DNA of 11,980 bases from Pseudomonadota bacterium (GCA_021811225.1 JAJZPJ010000074.1:1-11980), one strand, 5' to 3'. Counted from the first letter of the stretch, positions 1 to 7,674 are shown. A program made the numbers and translations. The notes: generated by a model not told the origin, from the sequence alone.

Positions 1-190
1 CATCCTGAAGACGCTGGAGTCGCGCGGCTGGATAGACGCGGTCGGCCATCGCGATGCTCCCGGGCGCCCGGCGCTCTACGCCACCACCAAAACCTTCCTC
101 GACGACCTTGGCTTACGCAGTCTCGCCGAGTTGCCGCCCCTGGCCGAACTCGAACGCAGCATGGAGACTGTCAATGACTCGTCAGCGTAA
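1..190 (+). CDS. scpB: Segregation and condensation protein B, C-terminal fragment
   Basis: This is the last 62 codons of a gene cut by the left edge; the first complete codon begins at base 2 and the TAA stop is at 188-190. The peptide contains GRPALYATTKTFLDDLGL followed by a SLAELPPL segment, the hallmark end of the second winged-helix domain of ScpB. ScpB is a kleisin-associated subunit of the SMC-ScpAB condensin, which compacts and helps segregate the chromosome in the cytoplasm. It lies directly before rluB, with a 17-nt overlap, as in the common scpA-scpB-rluB arrangement, so the two genes are probably co-transcribed and translationally coupled. The upstream part (first winged helix and partner scpA) is outside the window. 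Identification rests on this short but characteristic tail. Confidence 0.88.
   Translation, partial: ILKTLESRGWIDAVGHRDAPGRPALYATTKTFLDDLGLRSLAELPPLAELERSMETVNDSSA
163..166 (+). promoter_or_regulatory. Ribosome binding site deciding the rluB start
   Basis: GGAG lies 7 nt before the ATG at 174, inside the scpB coding region. It supports starting rluB at 174 rather than at the in-frame ATG at 54, whose extra 40 codons merely read scpB in the wrong frame. Confidence 0.6.
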
Positions 191-1124
191 ATCGGGCGGC
201 CGCGCCGCCGCCCGCACCCCTTTCCGTCCGCCCGCGGCCAGACCGAAGCGGGAGACCCAGGACGAAGGACCCCGCCCCGGCGCGCCGCAGGCCGGCCGCA
301 GGGGGCGGCCCCGTCCCGAGCCGGCGCCCGCGGCCACCACCAAGCTGCACAAGGCGCTCGCCGACGCCGGCCTGGGCTCGCGGCGCGAACTGGAGGAATG
401 GATCCTGGCCGGCCGGGTCAGCGTCAATAATGAGCCGGCCCACGTCGGCCAGCGCATCGGCCCCCAGGACAAGGTCAGGGTCAATGGCAAGCTGGTGCAT
501 CTCAGGTTTGCCGACCGCCGTTCGCGCGTCCTGCTCTATCACAAGCCCGAGGGCGAGATCGTCTCGCGCGACGATCCCCAGGGCCGGACCAGCGTGTTCG
601 GCAAGCTGCCGAGGATAGGCGGCGGCCGCTGGATCGCCGTCGGCCGGCTCGACTTCAATTCCTGCGGCCTGCTGCTGTTTACCAGCGACGGCGCGCTGGC
701 CGACCGGCTGATGCATCCGAGAAGCGGGATCGAGCGGGAATACGCGGTGCGCGTGGTCGGCGAGCTGCCGCTGGCGGCGAAGGAGCGGCTGGTCAATGGC
801 ATCGAACTGGAGGATGGCGTGGCGCACTTCGGCCGGCTGGTCGAAGGCGGCGGCGAGGGCACCAACCGCTGGTACCGCGTCACCCTGACCGAGGGCCGCA
901 ACCGCGAGGTGAGGCGCATGTTCGAGGCGGTCGGGATCACCGTCAGCCGCTTGATGCGGGTGCGTTACGGCCCGGTGCAACTGCCGCCGCGCTTGAAGCG
1001 CGGCATGGTGCTGGAGCTCTCGCCGGAGGAGGTTTCGGCTCTGATCAAGCAGTTGCCCGCGCTGCCGCCCAGATCCGCGCCCGCCCCGGACGATGGGGAA
1101 ATGTCTGAAGAAACCGAAGCTTGA
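174..1124 (+). CDS. rluB: 23S rRNA pseudouridine synthase RluB (RsuA family)
   Basis: The product is a 316-residue pseudouridine synthase of the RsuA/RluB/RluE/RluF family. RluB isomerises the uridine at 23S rRNA position 2605 (E. coli numbering) near the peptidyl-transferase centre. Residues 1 to about 55 form a low-complexity Arg/Pro/Ala-rich tail, likely disordered and RNA-binding. An S4 RNA-binding domain follows at about 57-103 (LHKALADAGLGSRRELEEWI). The catalytic domain covers about 115-295, with the GRLD motif ending at the presumed catalytic Asp160. Other family signatures are LLLFTSDGALADRLMHP, EREYAVRV and GRNREVRRMFEAVG. After GRLD the sequence reads FNSCGLLL, whereas E. coli RluB has VNTCGLLL, so Ser replaces Thr. 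The gene overlaps scpB by 17 nt. The scpB context and the EREYAVRV / RRMFEAVG signatures favour RluB over RluE, RluF or RsuA. Confidence 0.9.
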   Translation: MTRQRKSGGRAAARTPFRPPAARPKRETQDEGPRPGAPQAGRRGRPRPEPAPAATTKLHKALADAGLGSRRELEEWILAGRVSVNNEPAHVGQRIGPQDKVRVNGKLVHLRFADRRSRVLLYHKPEGEIVSRDDPQGRTSVFGKLPRIGGGRWIAVGRLDFNSCGLLLFTSDGALADRLMHPRSGIEREYAVRVVGELPLAAKERLVNGIELEDGVAHFGRLVEGGGEGTNRWYRVTLTEGRNREVRRMFEAVGITVSRLMRVRYGPVQLPPRLKRGMVLELSPEEVSALIKQLPALPPRSAPAPDDGEMSEETEA

Positions 1125-1125
1125 T

Positions 1126-1154
1126 TTGCTCGGCTGCCTCTATCCTGTTATAAT
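1126..1154 (+). promoter_or_regulatory. Sigma70-type promoter of the rimP-nusA-infB operon
   Basis: A perfect -10 hexamer TATAAT (1149-1154) has TTGCTC (1126-1131) 17 nt upstream as a weak -35 (3 of 6 matches). Transcription would start near 1161, about 120 nt before rimP. It begins just after the rluB stop codon, in a locally AT-rich patch that stands out from the GC-rich surroundings. Confidence 0.65.
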
Positions 1155-1160
1155 TTTTTT

Positions 1161-1279
1161 GATTGATGGGGCCGCCGCGCTCGAGCGGGATTGAGCGGCG
1201 TGGCAGGGGATCATGGCGGAAGGGCAAGACCGGAGATGGGCGTTTCGCCCATTTTTTATTTGTAGCGTGGGTGGCATGG
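1161..1279 (+). ncRNA. rimP-operon leader RNA, putative attenuator
   Basis: This is the untranslated stretch between the predicted transcription start and rimP. It can form an imperfect GC-rich stem-loop (CGCC 1173-1176 and GCTC 1179-1182 pairing with GAGC 1193-1196 and GGCG 1197-1200, two-base bulge). A textbook intrinsic terminator ends it at 1236-1257. A premature terminator before rimP is known from gammaproteobacterial rimP leaders, predicted as transcription attenuators. By analogy this leader may gate expression of the whole operon. The sensing mechanism is not visible. Confidence 0.5.
1236..1257 (+). terminator. Intrinsic terminator upstream of rimP
   Basis: ATGGGCG (1236-1242) pairs perfectly with CGCCCAT (1246-1252) around a TTT loop, and a run of six T's follows (1252-1257). 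It lies 23 nt before the rimP start and downstream of the TATAAT promoter. It could therefore both end rluB transcripts and attenuate the rimP operon. No coding explanation competes with it. Confidence 0.85.
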
Positions 1280-1708
1280 ATGGGGCAGGTTGAGCTGATC
1301 GAGCAGGCGGTAACGGGACTGGGCTACGAACTCGTGGATTTCGAGACCAGCCCGCGCGCGCGCCTGATGCGCGTCTTCATCGACAGCCCCAAGGGTGTCA
1401 CGATCGACGATTGCGCCGCGGTCAGCAACCATCTGACGCGTCTGTTCGCGGTCGAGAACATCGACTACGACCGGCTGGAGGTGTCCTCGCCCGGGCTCGA
1501 CCGGCCGCTGAAGAAGCCGGCGGATTTCGAGCGCTTCGCGGGACAGGAAGCCCAAGTGCGCACGCGGATGCCGATCAACGGCCAGCGGAATTTCACCGGC
1601 GTGCTGTCCGGCATCAAGGATGGCGTGCTGCATCTGTCCGGGATCGAAGCGGCTTATGAGTTGCCCCTGGAACAGATCGACAAAGCCCGCCTGGTGGCGA
1701 AGTTCTGA
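1280..1708 (+). CDS. rimP: Ribosome maturation factor RimP
   Basis: RimP (142 residues) assists late assembly of the 30S subunit, chiefly incorporation of proteins around S12 and S19. The N-terminal alpha/beta domain (about 1-75) opens with LIEQAVTGLGYELVDFE and contains RVFIDSPKGVTIDDC and VSNHLTRLF. The junction motif VSSPGLDRPL marks the start of the C-terminal SH3-like domain (about 80-142), which ends IDKARLVAKF. The length is normal for the family. I start it at the ATG at 1280, where family similarity begins. An upstream in-frame extension to 1163 would translate straight through the terminator hairpin, so it is rejected. GTG at 1271 is a possible alternative. The Shine-Dalgarno is weak (GGGTGG at 1269-1274). 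nusA follows after 36 nt, in the near-universal rimP-nusA-infB order. Confidence 0.93.
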   Translation: MGQVELIEQAVTGLGYELVDFETSPRARLMRVFIDSPKGVTIDDCAAVSNHLTRLFAVENIDYDRLEVSSPGLDRPLKKPADFERFAGQEAQVRTRMPINGQRNFTGVLSGIKDGVLHLSGIEAAYELPLEQIDKARLVAKF

Positions 1709-1731
1709 CGGAATTTAATGAGAGAAATCGC

Positions 1732-1736
1732 AGGAG
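1732..1736 (+). promoter_or_regulatory. Ribosome binding site deciding the nusA start
   Basis: AGGAG lies 8 nt before the ATG at 1745. This favours the MSRELLLLVDAL start over the in-frame ATG at 1718, which has no such site and adds nine residues absent from the usual NusA N-terminus. Confidence 0.75.
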
Positions 1737-1744
1737 ATGGAACG

Positions 1745-3220
1745 ATGAGCCGCGAACTGTTGCTGCTGGTGGATGCCCTGTCGCGCGAGAAGAACGTGCA
1801 GAAGGATATCGTCTTCACCGCCCTCGAACTGGCGCTCGCCTCCGCCACCAAGAAGAAGGTGCATGACGATTCCGACGTGCGCGTCGAGGTCGATCGCGAG
1901 ACCGGCGAGTTCGAGGCCTATCGCCGCTGGCTGGTGGTGCCCGACGAGGCCGTGGAAAATCCCGAGCAGCAGATCGGTCTCACCGACGCCCAGGAACAGG
2001 TCGGCGACATCGCGCTCGAAGACTACATCGAGGTGGCGCTGGAGCCGGTCGATTTCGGCCGTATCGGCGCGCAGGCGGCCAAGCAGGTGATCCTGCAGAA
2101 GATTCGCGACGCCGAACGCGAGCAGATGCTGAACGACTTCCTGGAGCGCAAGGAGCATCTGGTCACCGGCACCGTCAAGCGCATGGAGCGCGGCAGCGCC
2201 ATCATCGAAGCCGGACGGATCGAGGCGGTATTGCCGCGCGACCAGATGATCCCCAAGGAAAATCTGCGTCCGGGCGACCGCGTCCGCGCCTGGCTGATGA
2301 AGATCGATCGCGCCGCCCGCGGCCCGCAGCTGATCCTGTCGCGCACGGCGCCGGAATTCATCATGAAGCTGTTCGAGCTGGAAGTCCCGGAGATCGAGGA
2401 CGGCCTGATCGAAATCAAGTCGGCGGCGCGCGACCCCGGGGTGCGCGCCAAGATCGCGGTCAAGTCCAACGATCCGCGCGTCGATCCCAAGGGCACCTGC
2501 ATCGGCATGCGCGGCTCGCGCGTGACCGCGGTCACCAACGAGCTGGCCGGCGAGCGCGTCGATATCGTGCTCTGGTCGGCCGATCCCGCCCAGTTCGTGA
2601 TCGGCGCGCTGGAGCCCGCCGAGGTCTCGTCGATCATGGTCGATGAGGAAAAACACGCGATGGACGTGGTGGTCGACGAGGACAATCTGGCGATCGCCAT
2701 CGGCCGCAGCGGCCAGAACGTGCGCCTGGCTTCGGAACTGACCGGCTGGACGATCAACCTGATGACGGTCGAGGAATCCCAGGAGAAGTCGCAGACCGAA
2801 CACTCCAAGATCCGCCAGCTGTTCGTCGAGCGGCTCGACGTCGATGAGGAGGTCGCCAACATCCTGATCGAGGAAGGTTTCTCGACGCTGGAGGAGATCG
2901 CCTACGTGCCGCTGGCCGAGATGCTGGAGATCAACGCCTTCGACGAGGCCACCGTCACCGAACTGCGCGAGCGCGCCCGCAACGTGCTGCTCACCGAGGC
3001 GATCGTGGACGAGGAGCAATTGGAAAACGTCGAGGACGACCTGCTCGAACTGGAAGGCATGGACAAATCGCTCGCCGCCAAGCTGGCGCGCGGCGGCATC
3101 AAGCGCCGCGACGATCTGGCCGACCTGGCGGTCGATGAGCTGGTCGAACTGACCGGCATCGAGGACGAACGGGCCAAGAGCCTGATCACCACTGCGCGCG
3201 CGCACTGGTTCGAAGCATAA
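1745..3220 (+). CDS. nusA: Transcription termination/antitermination factor NusA
   Basis: NusA (491 residues) binds RNA polymerase at the RNA exit channel, modulates pausing and intrinsic termination, and serves Nus/boxA antitermination on rRNA operons. Domains in order: RNAP-binding N-terminal domain (about 1-130, starting SRELLLLVDALSREKNV); S1 domain (about 136-201); KH1 (about 228-280, loop GMRGSRV at 254-260); KH2 (about 300-345, loop AIGRSGQNV at 318-325). Two acidic helix-hairpin-helix repeats follow at about 358-420 and 430-491. The double C-terminal repeat is typical of proteobacterial NusA; AR2 autoinhibits RNA binding until it contacts the RNAP alpha subunit. The length matches E. 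coli NusA (495) closely and all domains look intact. infB begins 15 nt downstream. Because NusA stimulates hairpin terminators, it could feed back on the terminator before rimP; that is inference. Confidence 0.97.
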   Translation: MSRELLLLVDALSREKNVQKDIVFTALELALASATKKKVHDDSDVRVEVDRETGEFEAYRRWLVVPDEAVENPEQQIGLTDAQEQVGDIALEDYIEVALEPVDFGRIGAQAAKQVILQKIRDAEREQMLNDFLERKEHLVTGTVKRMERGSAIIEAGRIEAVLPRDQMIPKENLRPGDRVRAWLMKIDRAARGPQLILSRTAPEFIMKLFELEVPEIEDGLIEIKSAARDPGVRAKIAVKSNDPRVDPKGTCIGMRGSRVTAVTNELAGERVDIVLWSADPAQFVIGALEPAEVSSIMVDEEKHAMDVVVDEDNLAIAIGRSGQNVRLASELTGWTINLMTVEESQEKSQTEHSKIRQLFVERLDVDEEVANILIEEGFSTLEEIAYVPLAEMLEINAFDEATVTELRERARNVLLTEAIVDEEQLENVEDDLLELEGMDKSLAAKLARGGIKRRDDLADLAVDELVELTGIEDERAKSLITTARAHWFEA

Positions 3221-3235
3221 TCGCAGGGGTTTCCG

Positions 3236-6004
3236 ATGGCACAGATGAGCGTTTCACAATTTGCCAGCGAGCTTAAGATGCCCGCGACGGCGTTGCTCGA
3301 ACAGCTGCAGAAAGCGGGCGTCAAGAAGCAGGCGGCCAACGACGTTCTTTCCGAGCAGGACAAGGCCAAGCTGCTCGAGTACCTGCGCAAGTCGCACGGC
3401 GAGAGCGGGCCCAAGGGCAAGATCACCCTGACGCGCAAGCAGACCACCGAGATCAAGGCCGCCGATGCCAGCGGCAAGGCGCGCACCATCCAGGTCGAAG
3501 TGCGCAAGAAGCGTACCTTCGTCAAGCGCGACGAGACGCTGCCCGAGGCGCCGCCGGCGGCGAAGCCGGTCGAAGCGGTGCCGGCAGTCGTTGCGCCGGC
3601 GGCGGAGCTGCCGGTGGCGCCGCCGCCCGTGCCCGAGGTCGTGGCGCCGCCGCCGGTCGTCGAACCTGCTCCCGCACCGGCTCCTCCGGTCGCCGCTCCG
3701 GCAATCGAGGCGGTTGTTGCGGTCCAGGCGGCGGAGGTGGCCGAGACAAAGCCCGCCAAGCCGAAGACGGCCAAAGCCCGCGTCGCGACCCGCGTTCCGG
3801 CCCACGTCATCAGCGCCGAGCAGATCGCGCTGCGCGAGCGCGAGGCGCAACGCGCCTCCGAACTCGCGGCGAGACAGGCGGCCGAACTGGCGGAAAAACA
3901 AGAACGCGCCGCGCGCAGCCGCGCCGAGGCCGAGCAGCGCCTGGTCGCCCAGAAGGCGGCAGCCGAGAAGCCGGCCGAAGCGAAACCGGCGACGCCGCCG
4001 GCACCGGCGGTGGCCAAGGTCAGCGGCACGCTGCACAAGCCGGCCGGAAAACCCGAAGACAAGAAAGCGGTCAAGAAGCCGGTCAGCACCTGGAAGGACG
4101 ATGCCGCCAAGAAGCGCGGCATCAAGACCCGCGGCGATACCGGTCCGAGCGGCTGGCGCGGCGGGCCGCGCACCCGATCCGGCGGCCGCGGCGGCCGCGC
4201 CGATGAGCGTCACGAGGTTGCACCGCCGGTCGAACAGGTGGTGCGCGAGGTGCATATCCCCGAGACCATCTCCGTTTCCGATCTCGCCCACAAGATGTCG
4301 GTCAAGGCCACCGAGGTCATCAAGGCCCTGATGAAGATGGGCTCGATGGTCACGATCAACCAGATGCTCGACCAGGAATCCGCGATGATCGTGGTCGAGG
4401 AAATGGGCCACAAGGCCTTCGCCGCCAAGCTCGACGAGCCCGACGCCTTCCTCGACGAGGTGCAGGCCGAGGGCGGTCCTGCGCCGGAATTGCTGGCGCG
4501 CGCGCCGGTGGTCACGGTGATGGGCCACGTCGACCACGGCAAGACCTCGCTGCTCGATTACATCCGCAAGGCGCGCGTCGCCCACGGCGAGGCGGGCGGC
4601 ATCACCCAGCACATCGGCGCCTATCACGTCGAGACCGCGCGCGGCATGCTGACCTTCCTCGACACGCCGGGCCACGAGGCATTCACGGCGATGCGGGCGC
4701 GCGGCGCCAAGGCCACCGACATCGTCATCCTGGTGGTCGCCGCCGACGACGGCGTCATGCCCCAGACCAAGGAGGCCATCCATCACGCGATCGCCGCCAA
4801 GGTGCCGCTGGTGGTGGCGGTGAACAAGATCGACAAGCCCGACGCCAATCCCGACCGCGTCCGGCAGGAACTGGTCGCCGAAGGGGTGATTCCCGAGGAA
4901 TACGGCGGCGACGTGCCCTTCGTGCAGGTCTCGGCCAAGACCGGCGTGGGCATCGACGAGCTGCTGGAGCGCGTGCTGCTCCAGGCCGAGGTGCTGGAGC
5001 TGAAGGCGCCGGTCGATGCCCCGGCCAAGGGTCTGGTGATCGAGGCGCGCCTGGACAAGGGCAAGGGCCCGGTGGCGACCATCCTGGTGCAGTCGGGAAC
5101 GCTGCGTCGCGGCGACGCGCTGCTGTGCGGCGCGGTGTTCGGCAAGGTCAGGGCGATGCTCGACGAAAACGGCAAATCGGTGGAAGAGGCCGGCCCCTCT
5201 ATTCCCGTGGAGATCCAGGGTCTGGCCGACGTGCCCGGAGCCGGCGACGAGGCCCTGGTCCTGGGCGACGAGCGCAAGGCGCGCGAGATCGCGCTGTTCC
5301 GCCAGGGCAAGTTCCGCGACGTCAAGCTGGCCAAGCAGCAGGCCGCCAAACTGGAGAACATGTTCGAGAATCTGGGCGAGAACGAGGCGAAGCAGTTGCC
5401 GCTGATCGTCAAGGCCGACGTGCAGGGCTCCCAGGAAGCGCTGGTGCAATCCCTGGTCAAGCTGTCGACCGACGAGGTCAAGGTCAATGTCATCCACGCC
5501 GGCGTCGGCGCCATCAGCGAGTCCGACGTGAACCTCGCCTCCGCCTCGAAGGCGGTGATCATCGGCTTCAACACCCGTGCCGACGTCAGCGCGCGCCGCG
5601 CGGCCGAGAGCATGGGCGTCGATATCCGCTACTACAACATCATCTATACCGCGGTCGATGAGGTGCGCGCGGCGATGTCGGGGATGCTCGCACCCGAGCA
5701 GCGCGAGCAGGTGATCGGCCTGGCCGAGGTGCGTCAGGTGTTCCGCATTTCCAAGATCGGCACCGTGGTCGGCTGCATGGTGCTGGAGGGCGTGGTCAAG
5801 CGCAATTCCCAGGTGCGGGTGATGCGCGACAACGTGGTGATCCACACCGGCTGGCTCGATTCGCTGAAGCGCTTCAAGGACGACGTCAAGGAGGTCAAGA
5901 CCGGCTTCGAGTGCGGCCTCTCGGTGAAGAACTTCAACGACCTCAACGAGGGCGACCGGCTCGAGGTGTTCGAAATCCAGGAAGTCGCCCGGACGCTCGG
6001 CTGA
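3236..6004 (+). CDS. infB: Translation initiation factor IF-2
   Basis: IF2 (922 residues) is the GTPase that brings fMet-tRNA to the 30S subunit and drives subunit joining. It has a first IF2_N helical domain (about 3-55) and a long low-complexity linker (about 100-340). The linker includes a Pro/Ala/Val-rich stretch (about 103-170), a charged coiled-coil-like segment (about 193-250) and an Arg/Gly-rich patch (about 300-325). A second IF2_N domain begins at PETISVSDL (342). The GTPase domain carries GHVDHGKT (430-437), GGITQH (454-459), DTPGH (476-480), NKID (530-533) and SAKT (566-569). Beta-barrel and initiator-tRNA-binding domains follow to the end. All G motifs are canonical. The ATG at 3236 has AGGGG (3225-3229) six nt upstream; ATG at 3245 is a less likely alternative. 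I could not confirm internal starts for short IF2 isoforms like those of E. coli. rbfA follows after 3 nt. Confidence 0.97.
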   Translation: MAQMSVSQFASELKMPATALLEQLQKAGVKKQAANDVLSEQDKAKLLEYLRKSHGESGPKGKITLTRKQTTEIKAADASGKARTIQVEVRKKRTFVKRDETLPEAPPAAKPVEAVPAVVAPAAELPVAPPPVPEVVAPPPVVEPAPAPAPPVAAPAIEAVVAVQAAEVAETKPAKPKTAKARVATRVPAHVISAEQIALREREAQRASELAARQAAELAEKQERAARSRAEAEQRLVAQKAAAEKPAEAKPATPPAPAVAKVSGTLHKPAGKPEDKKAVKKPVSTWKDDAAKKRGIKTRGDTGPSGWRGGPRTRSGGRGGRADERHEVAPPVEQVVREVHIPETISVSDLAHKMSVKATEVIKALMKMGSMVTINQMLDQESAMIVVEEMGHKAFAAKLDEPDAFLDEVQAEGGPAPELLARAPVVTVMGHVDHGKTSLLDYIRKARVAHGEAGGITQHIGAYHVETARGMLTFLDTPGHEAFTAMRARGAKATDIVILVVAADDGVMPQTKEAIHHAIAAKVPLVVAVNKIDKPDANPDRVRQELVAEGVIPEEYGGDVPFVQVSAKTGVGIDELLERVLLQAEVLELKAPVDAPAKGLVIEARLDKGKGPVATILVQSGTLRRGDALLCGAVFGKVRAMLDENGKSVEEAGPSIPVEIQGLADVPGAGDEALVLGDERKAREIALFRQGKFRDVKLAKQQAAKLENMFENLGENEAKQLPLIVKADVQGSQEALVQSLVKLSTDEVKVNVIHAGVGAISESDVNLASASKAVIIGFNTRADVSARRAAESMGVDIRYYNIIYTAVDEVRAAMSGMLAPEQREQVIGLAEVRQVFRISKIGTVVGCMVLEGVVKRNSQVRVMRDNVVIHTGWLDSLKRFKDDVKEVKTGFECGLSVKNFNDLNEGDRLEVFEIQEVARTLG

Positions 6005-6007
6005 GCT

Positions 6008-6403
6008 ATGCCCAAGGACTATGCCAGGACCAGCCGCATCGCCGAGCAGATCCGCCGCGATCTGGCCGAACTGATCCGGCTGGAACTCAAGGATCCGCGC
6101 GTGAACCTGGTGACCCTGACCGACGTCGAGGTCACCGCCGACTACGCCCACGCCAAGGTGTTCTTCACCACCCTGGCCGGCCCCGAGCACCTGGATGAGA
6201 TCAGCGAAGGACTGAAGCGCGCCAGCGGCTTCCTGCGGCGCGAACTGGGTCGGCGCATCAAGATCCATCACCTGCCGGAGCTGCACTTCGTCTATGACCC
6301 GTCGGTGGAGCAGGGCACGCGTCTGTCGCAGCTGATCGACGAGGCGGTCAAGTCCGCTCTTCCCGACGCGGCGGAAGACACGCCCGACGACCCGGCAAAG
6401 TGA
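6008..6403 (+). CDS. rbfA: 30S ribosome-binding factor RbfA
   Basis: RbfA (131 residues) is a single KH-type domain protein that binds the 30S subunit near 16S rRNA helix 1 and promotes processing of the 17S precursor, notably in the cold. Family features are RIAEQIRRDLAELI near the N-terminus, KDPRV at about 28-32, the strand AKVFFT at about 49-54, and the C-terminal signature PELHFVYDPSVEQG (about 89-102). The tail (about 115-131) is acidic and Pro-rich, probably disordered. The ATG is 3 nt after the infB stop with no strong Shine-Dalgarno, so translation is probably coupled to infB. It acts in the same assembly pathway as RimP, the first gene of the operon. Confidence 0.95.
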   Translation: MPKDYARTSRIAEQIRRDLAELIRLELKDPRVNLVTLTDVEVTADYAHAKVFFTTLAGPEHLDEISEGLKRASGFLRRELGRRIKIHHLPELHFVYDPSVEQGTRLSQLIDEAVKSALPDAAEDTPDDPAK

Positions 6404-6407
6404 GCCC

Positions 6408-6412
6408 AGGAG
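6408..6412 (+). promoter_or_regulatory. Ribosome binding site for the TTG start of truB
   Basis: AGGAG in the 19-nt gap between rbfA and truB lies 10 nt before the TTG at 6423. No ATG or GTG in frame lies before the conserved N-terminal core, so this site and the TTG fix the start. Confidence 0.65.
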
Positions 6413-6422
6413 CCGACCCGGT

Positions 6423-7343
6423 TTGAACGCGCCACGCCGGCCGCCTGGCCGCGCCGTCGACGGTGTGCTGCTGCTCGACAAGGCGCAGGCAATCACCTCC
6501 AACGGCGCCCTGCAGAGCGCGCGTCGCCTCTACAACGCCTTGAAGGCCGGCCATACCGGGACCCTCGACCCGCTCGCCACCGGCCTGCTGCCGCTGTGCT
6601 TCGGCGAGGCGACGAAGTTCGCCGGGGAACTCCTGGACGCCGACAAATCCTACGACGCGCTCGTCCGGCTGGGGGTGACCACCGACACCGCCGACGCCGA
6701 AGGCCGGGTGCTGGAGGCCCGCCCGGTCGCGGTCACGCGGCAGCAGGTCGAGACGGTCCTGCAAGGTTTCCGCGGCGAGATCATGCAGGTGCCGCCGATG
6801 CACTCGGCGTTGAAGCGCGACGGCAAGCCCCTCTACGAATACGCCCGGGCCGGCATCGAACTCGAGCGGCAGCCTCGCCGTGTCACCATCCACGCCATCC
6901 GTCTGCTGGCATTCGAGACCGACGCGATTTCCATGTCGGTCGATTGCAGCAAGGGCACCTACATCCGCACCCTGGCCGAGGACGTGGGCAGGCTGCTCGG
7001 TTGCGGCGCTCATCTGGCCGCCCTGCGTCGCACCCGCATCGGCGCCCTGAGCCTGGATCGGGCCGTCACCCTGGCCGAACTCGCAGCGCTGAGCTTGCCC
7101 GAGCGCGACGCCAGGCTGGCGCCGGCAGACTCGCTGCTCCTGGACCTGCCCGCGGCGGAACTGGGGGAGATCGACGCCGCTCGTCTCGCCCACGGTCAAC
7201 CGGTGCGCTGGAACGGTCCCGTAGGCGCCCGGTTGCGCGCCTACGGCGGCGATCGCTTCCTCGGGCTGTGCCAGCTTTCGTCCGACGGTTATCTCGTGCC
7301 GCGGCGCCTGGTGGCGGAGCGAGCGGCGTCTGGAAGTGCTTGA
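6423..7343 (+). CDS. truB: tRNA pseudouridine-55 synthase TruB
   Basis: TruB (306 residues) converts U55 in the T-loop of nearly all tRNAs to pseudouridine and also acts as a tRNA folding chaperone. The N-terminal core reads DGVLLLDKAQAITSN. The catalytic motif GHTGTLDPLATGLL places the catalytic Asp at residue 49. Further family blocks are ATKFAGELLDADKSYDA, the QVPPMHSALKRDGKPLYEYAR segment and CSKGTYIRTLAEDVGR. The C-terminal part (about 235-300) is the PUA-like RNA-binding domain. The start codon is TTG, preceded by AGGAG; the next candidate (GTG within DGVLLL) would remove conserved residues. It closes the rimP-to-truB block, and its stop codon overlaps the -35 of the rpsO promoter. Confidence 0.95.
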   Translation: MNAPRRPPGRAVDGVLLLDKAQAITSNGALQSARRLYNALKAGHTGTLDPLATGLLPLCFGEATKFAGELLDADKSYDALVRLGVTTDTADAEGRVLEARPVAVTRQQVETVLQGFRGEIMQVPPMHSALKRDGKPLYEYARAGIELERQPRRVTIHAIRLLAFETDAISMSVDCSKGTYIRTLAEDVGRLLGCGAHLAALRRTRIGALSLDRAVTLAELAALSLPERDARLAPADSLLLDLPAAELGEIDAARLAHGQPVRWNGPVGARLRAYGGDRFLGLCQLSSDGYLVPRRLVAERAASGSA

Positions 7344-7369
7344 GCGGATTGCTGAAGCCGGGGTATAAT
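7340..7369 (+). promoter_or_regulatory. Sigma70-type promoter of rpsO
   Basis: TTGAGC (7340-7345, 4 of 6 matches) and a perfect TATAAT (7364-7369) are 18 nt apart. Transcription would start near 7376, about 29 nt before rpsO. The -35 overlaps the truB TGA stop, so S15 can be made independently of the upstream operon, as in E. coli. Confidence 0.75.
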
Positions 7370-7404
7370 TCCGCTCTTTGTTAAGAAACCGGTAGAGAGA
7401 GAAG

Positions 7405-7674
7405 ATGGCGATTTCGACTGTAGAGAAAGCAAAGATTGTCGGCGATTATCAGCGCGCCCAGGGCGACACCGGCTCGCCGGAGGTGCAGATCGCGCTCTTG
7501 ACCGCGCGCATCAACGGACTGACCGGTCACTTCAAGGCCAACGTCAAGGATCACCACTCGCGCCGCGGCCTGCTGACCATGGTCAACCAGCGCCGCAAGC
7601 TGCTTGACTACCTGAAGCGCAAGAACGGCGACGGCTACCGCGCGTTGATCGCGCGGCTCGGCCTGCGCAAGTAA
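7405..7674 (+). CDS. rpsO: 30S ribosomal protein S15
   Basis: S15 (89 residues, the same length as E. coli S15) is a primary binding protein of the 16S rRNA central domain and forms an intersubunit bridge. It is all-helical. The conserved blocks DTGSPEVQIALLTARIN, LTGHFK, KDHHSRRGLL and RRKLLDYLKR are all present. The ATG is preceded by a purine-rich AGAGAGAGAAG stretch that can act as the ribosome binding site. It has its own promoter and is followed by a strong terminator. S15 commonly represses its own translation through its leader. The leader here is short (about 29 nt by the predicted start), so any such structure must use early coding sequence. Confidence 0.97.
   Translation: MAISTVEKAKIVGDYQRAQGDTGSPEVQIALLTARINGLTGHFKANVKDHHSRRGLLTMVNQRRKLLDYLKRKNGDGYRALIARLGLRK

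Noticed and set aside
1163..1279. N-terminal extension of rimP by 39 residues
   Set aside because: It would translate the leader and the terminator hairpin, has no similarity to RimP, and the family start coincides with the ATG at 1280.
3540..3760. Pro/Ala/Val-rich repetitive stretch in infB as a possible tandem repeat or insertion
   Set aside because: A low-complexity linker between the two IF2_N domains is normal for proteobacterial IF2 and varies in length.
3254..6502. Very long - strand reading frame (1082 aa) opposite infB, rbfA and the start of truB
   Set aside because: It is antisense to clearly real genes, His/Asp/Arg/Leu-rich with no recognisable domain. Long antisense frames are expected opposite GC-rich coding sequence. 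The 730-aa frame opposite pnp and the 496-aa frame opposite nusA are rejected for the same reason.
7376..7420. S15 autoregulatory pseudoknot in the rpsO leader
   Set aside because: The predicted leader is about 29 nt and I could not draw a convincing pseudoknot or three-way junction by eye; folding and alignment would be needed.
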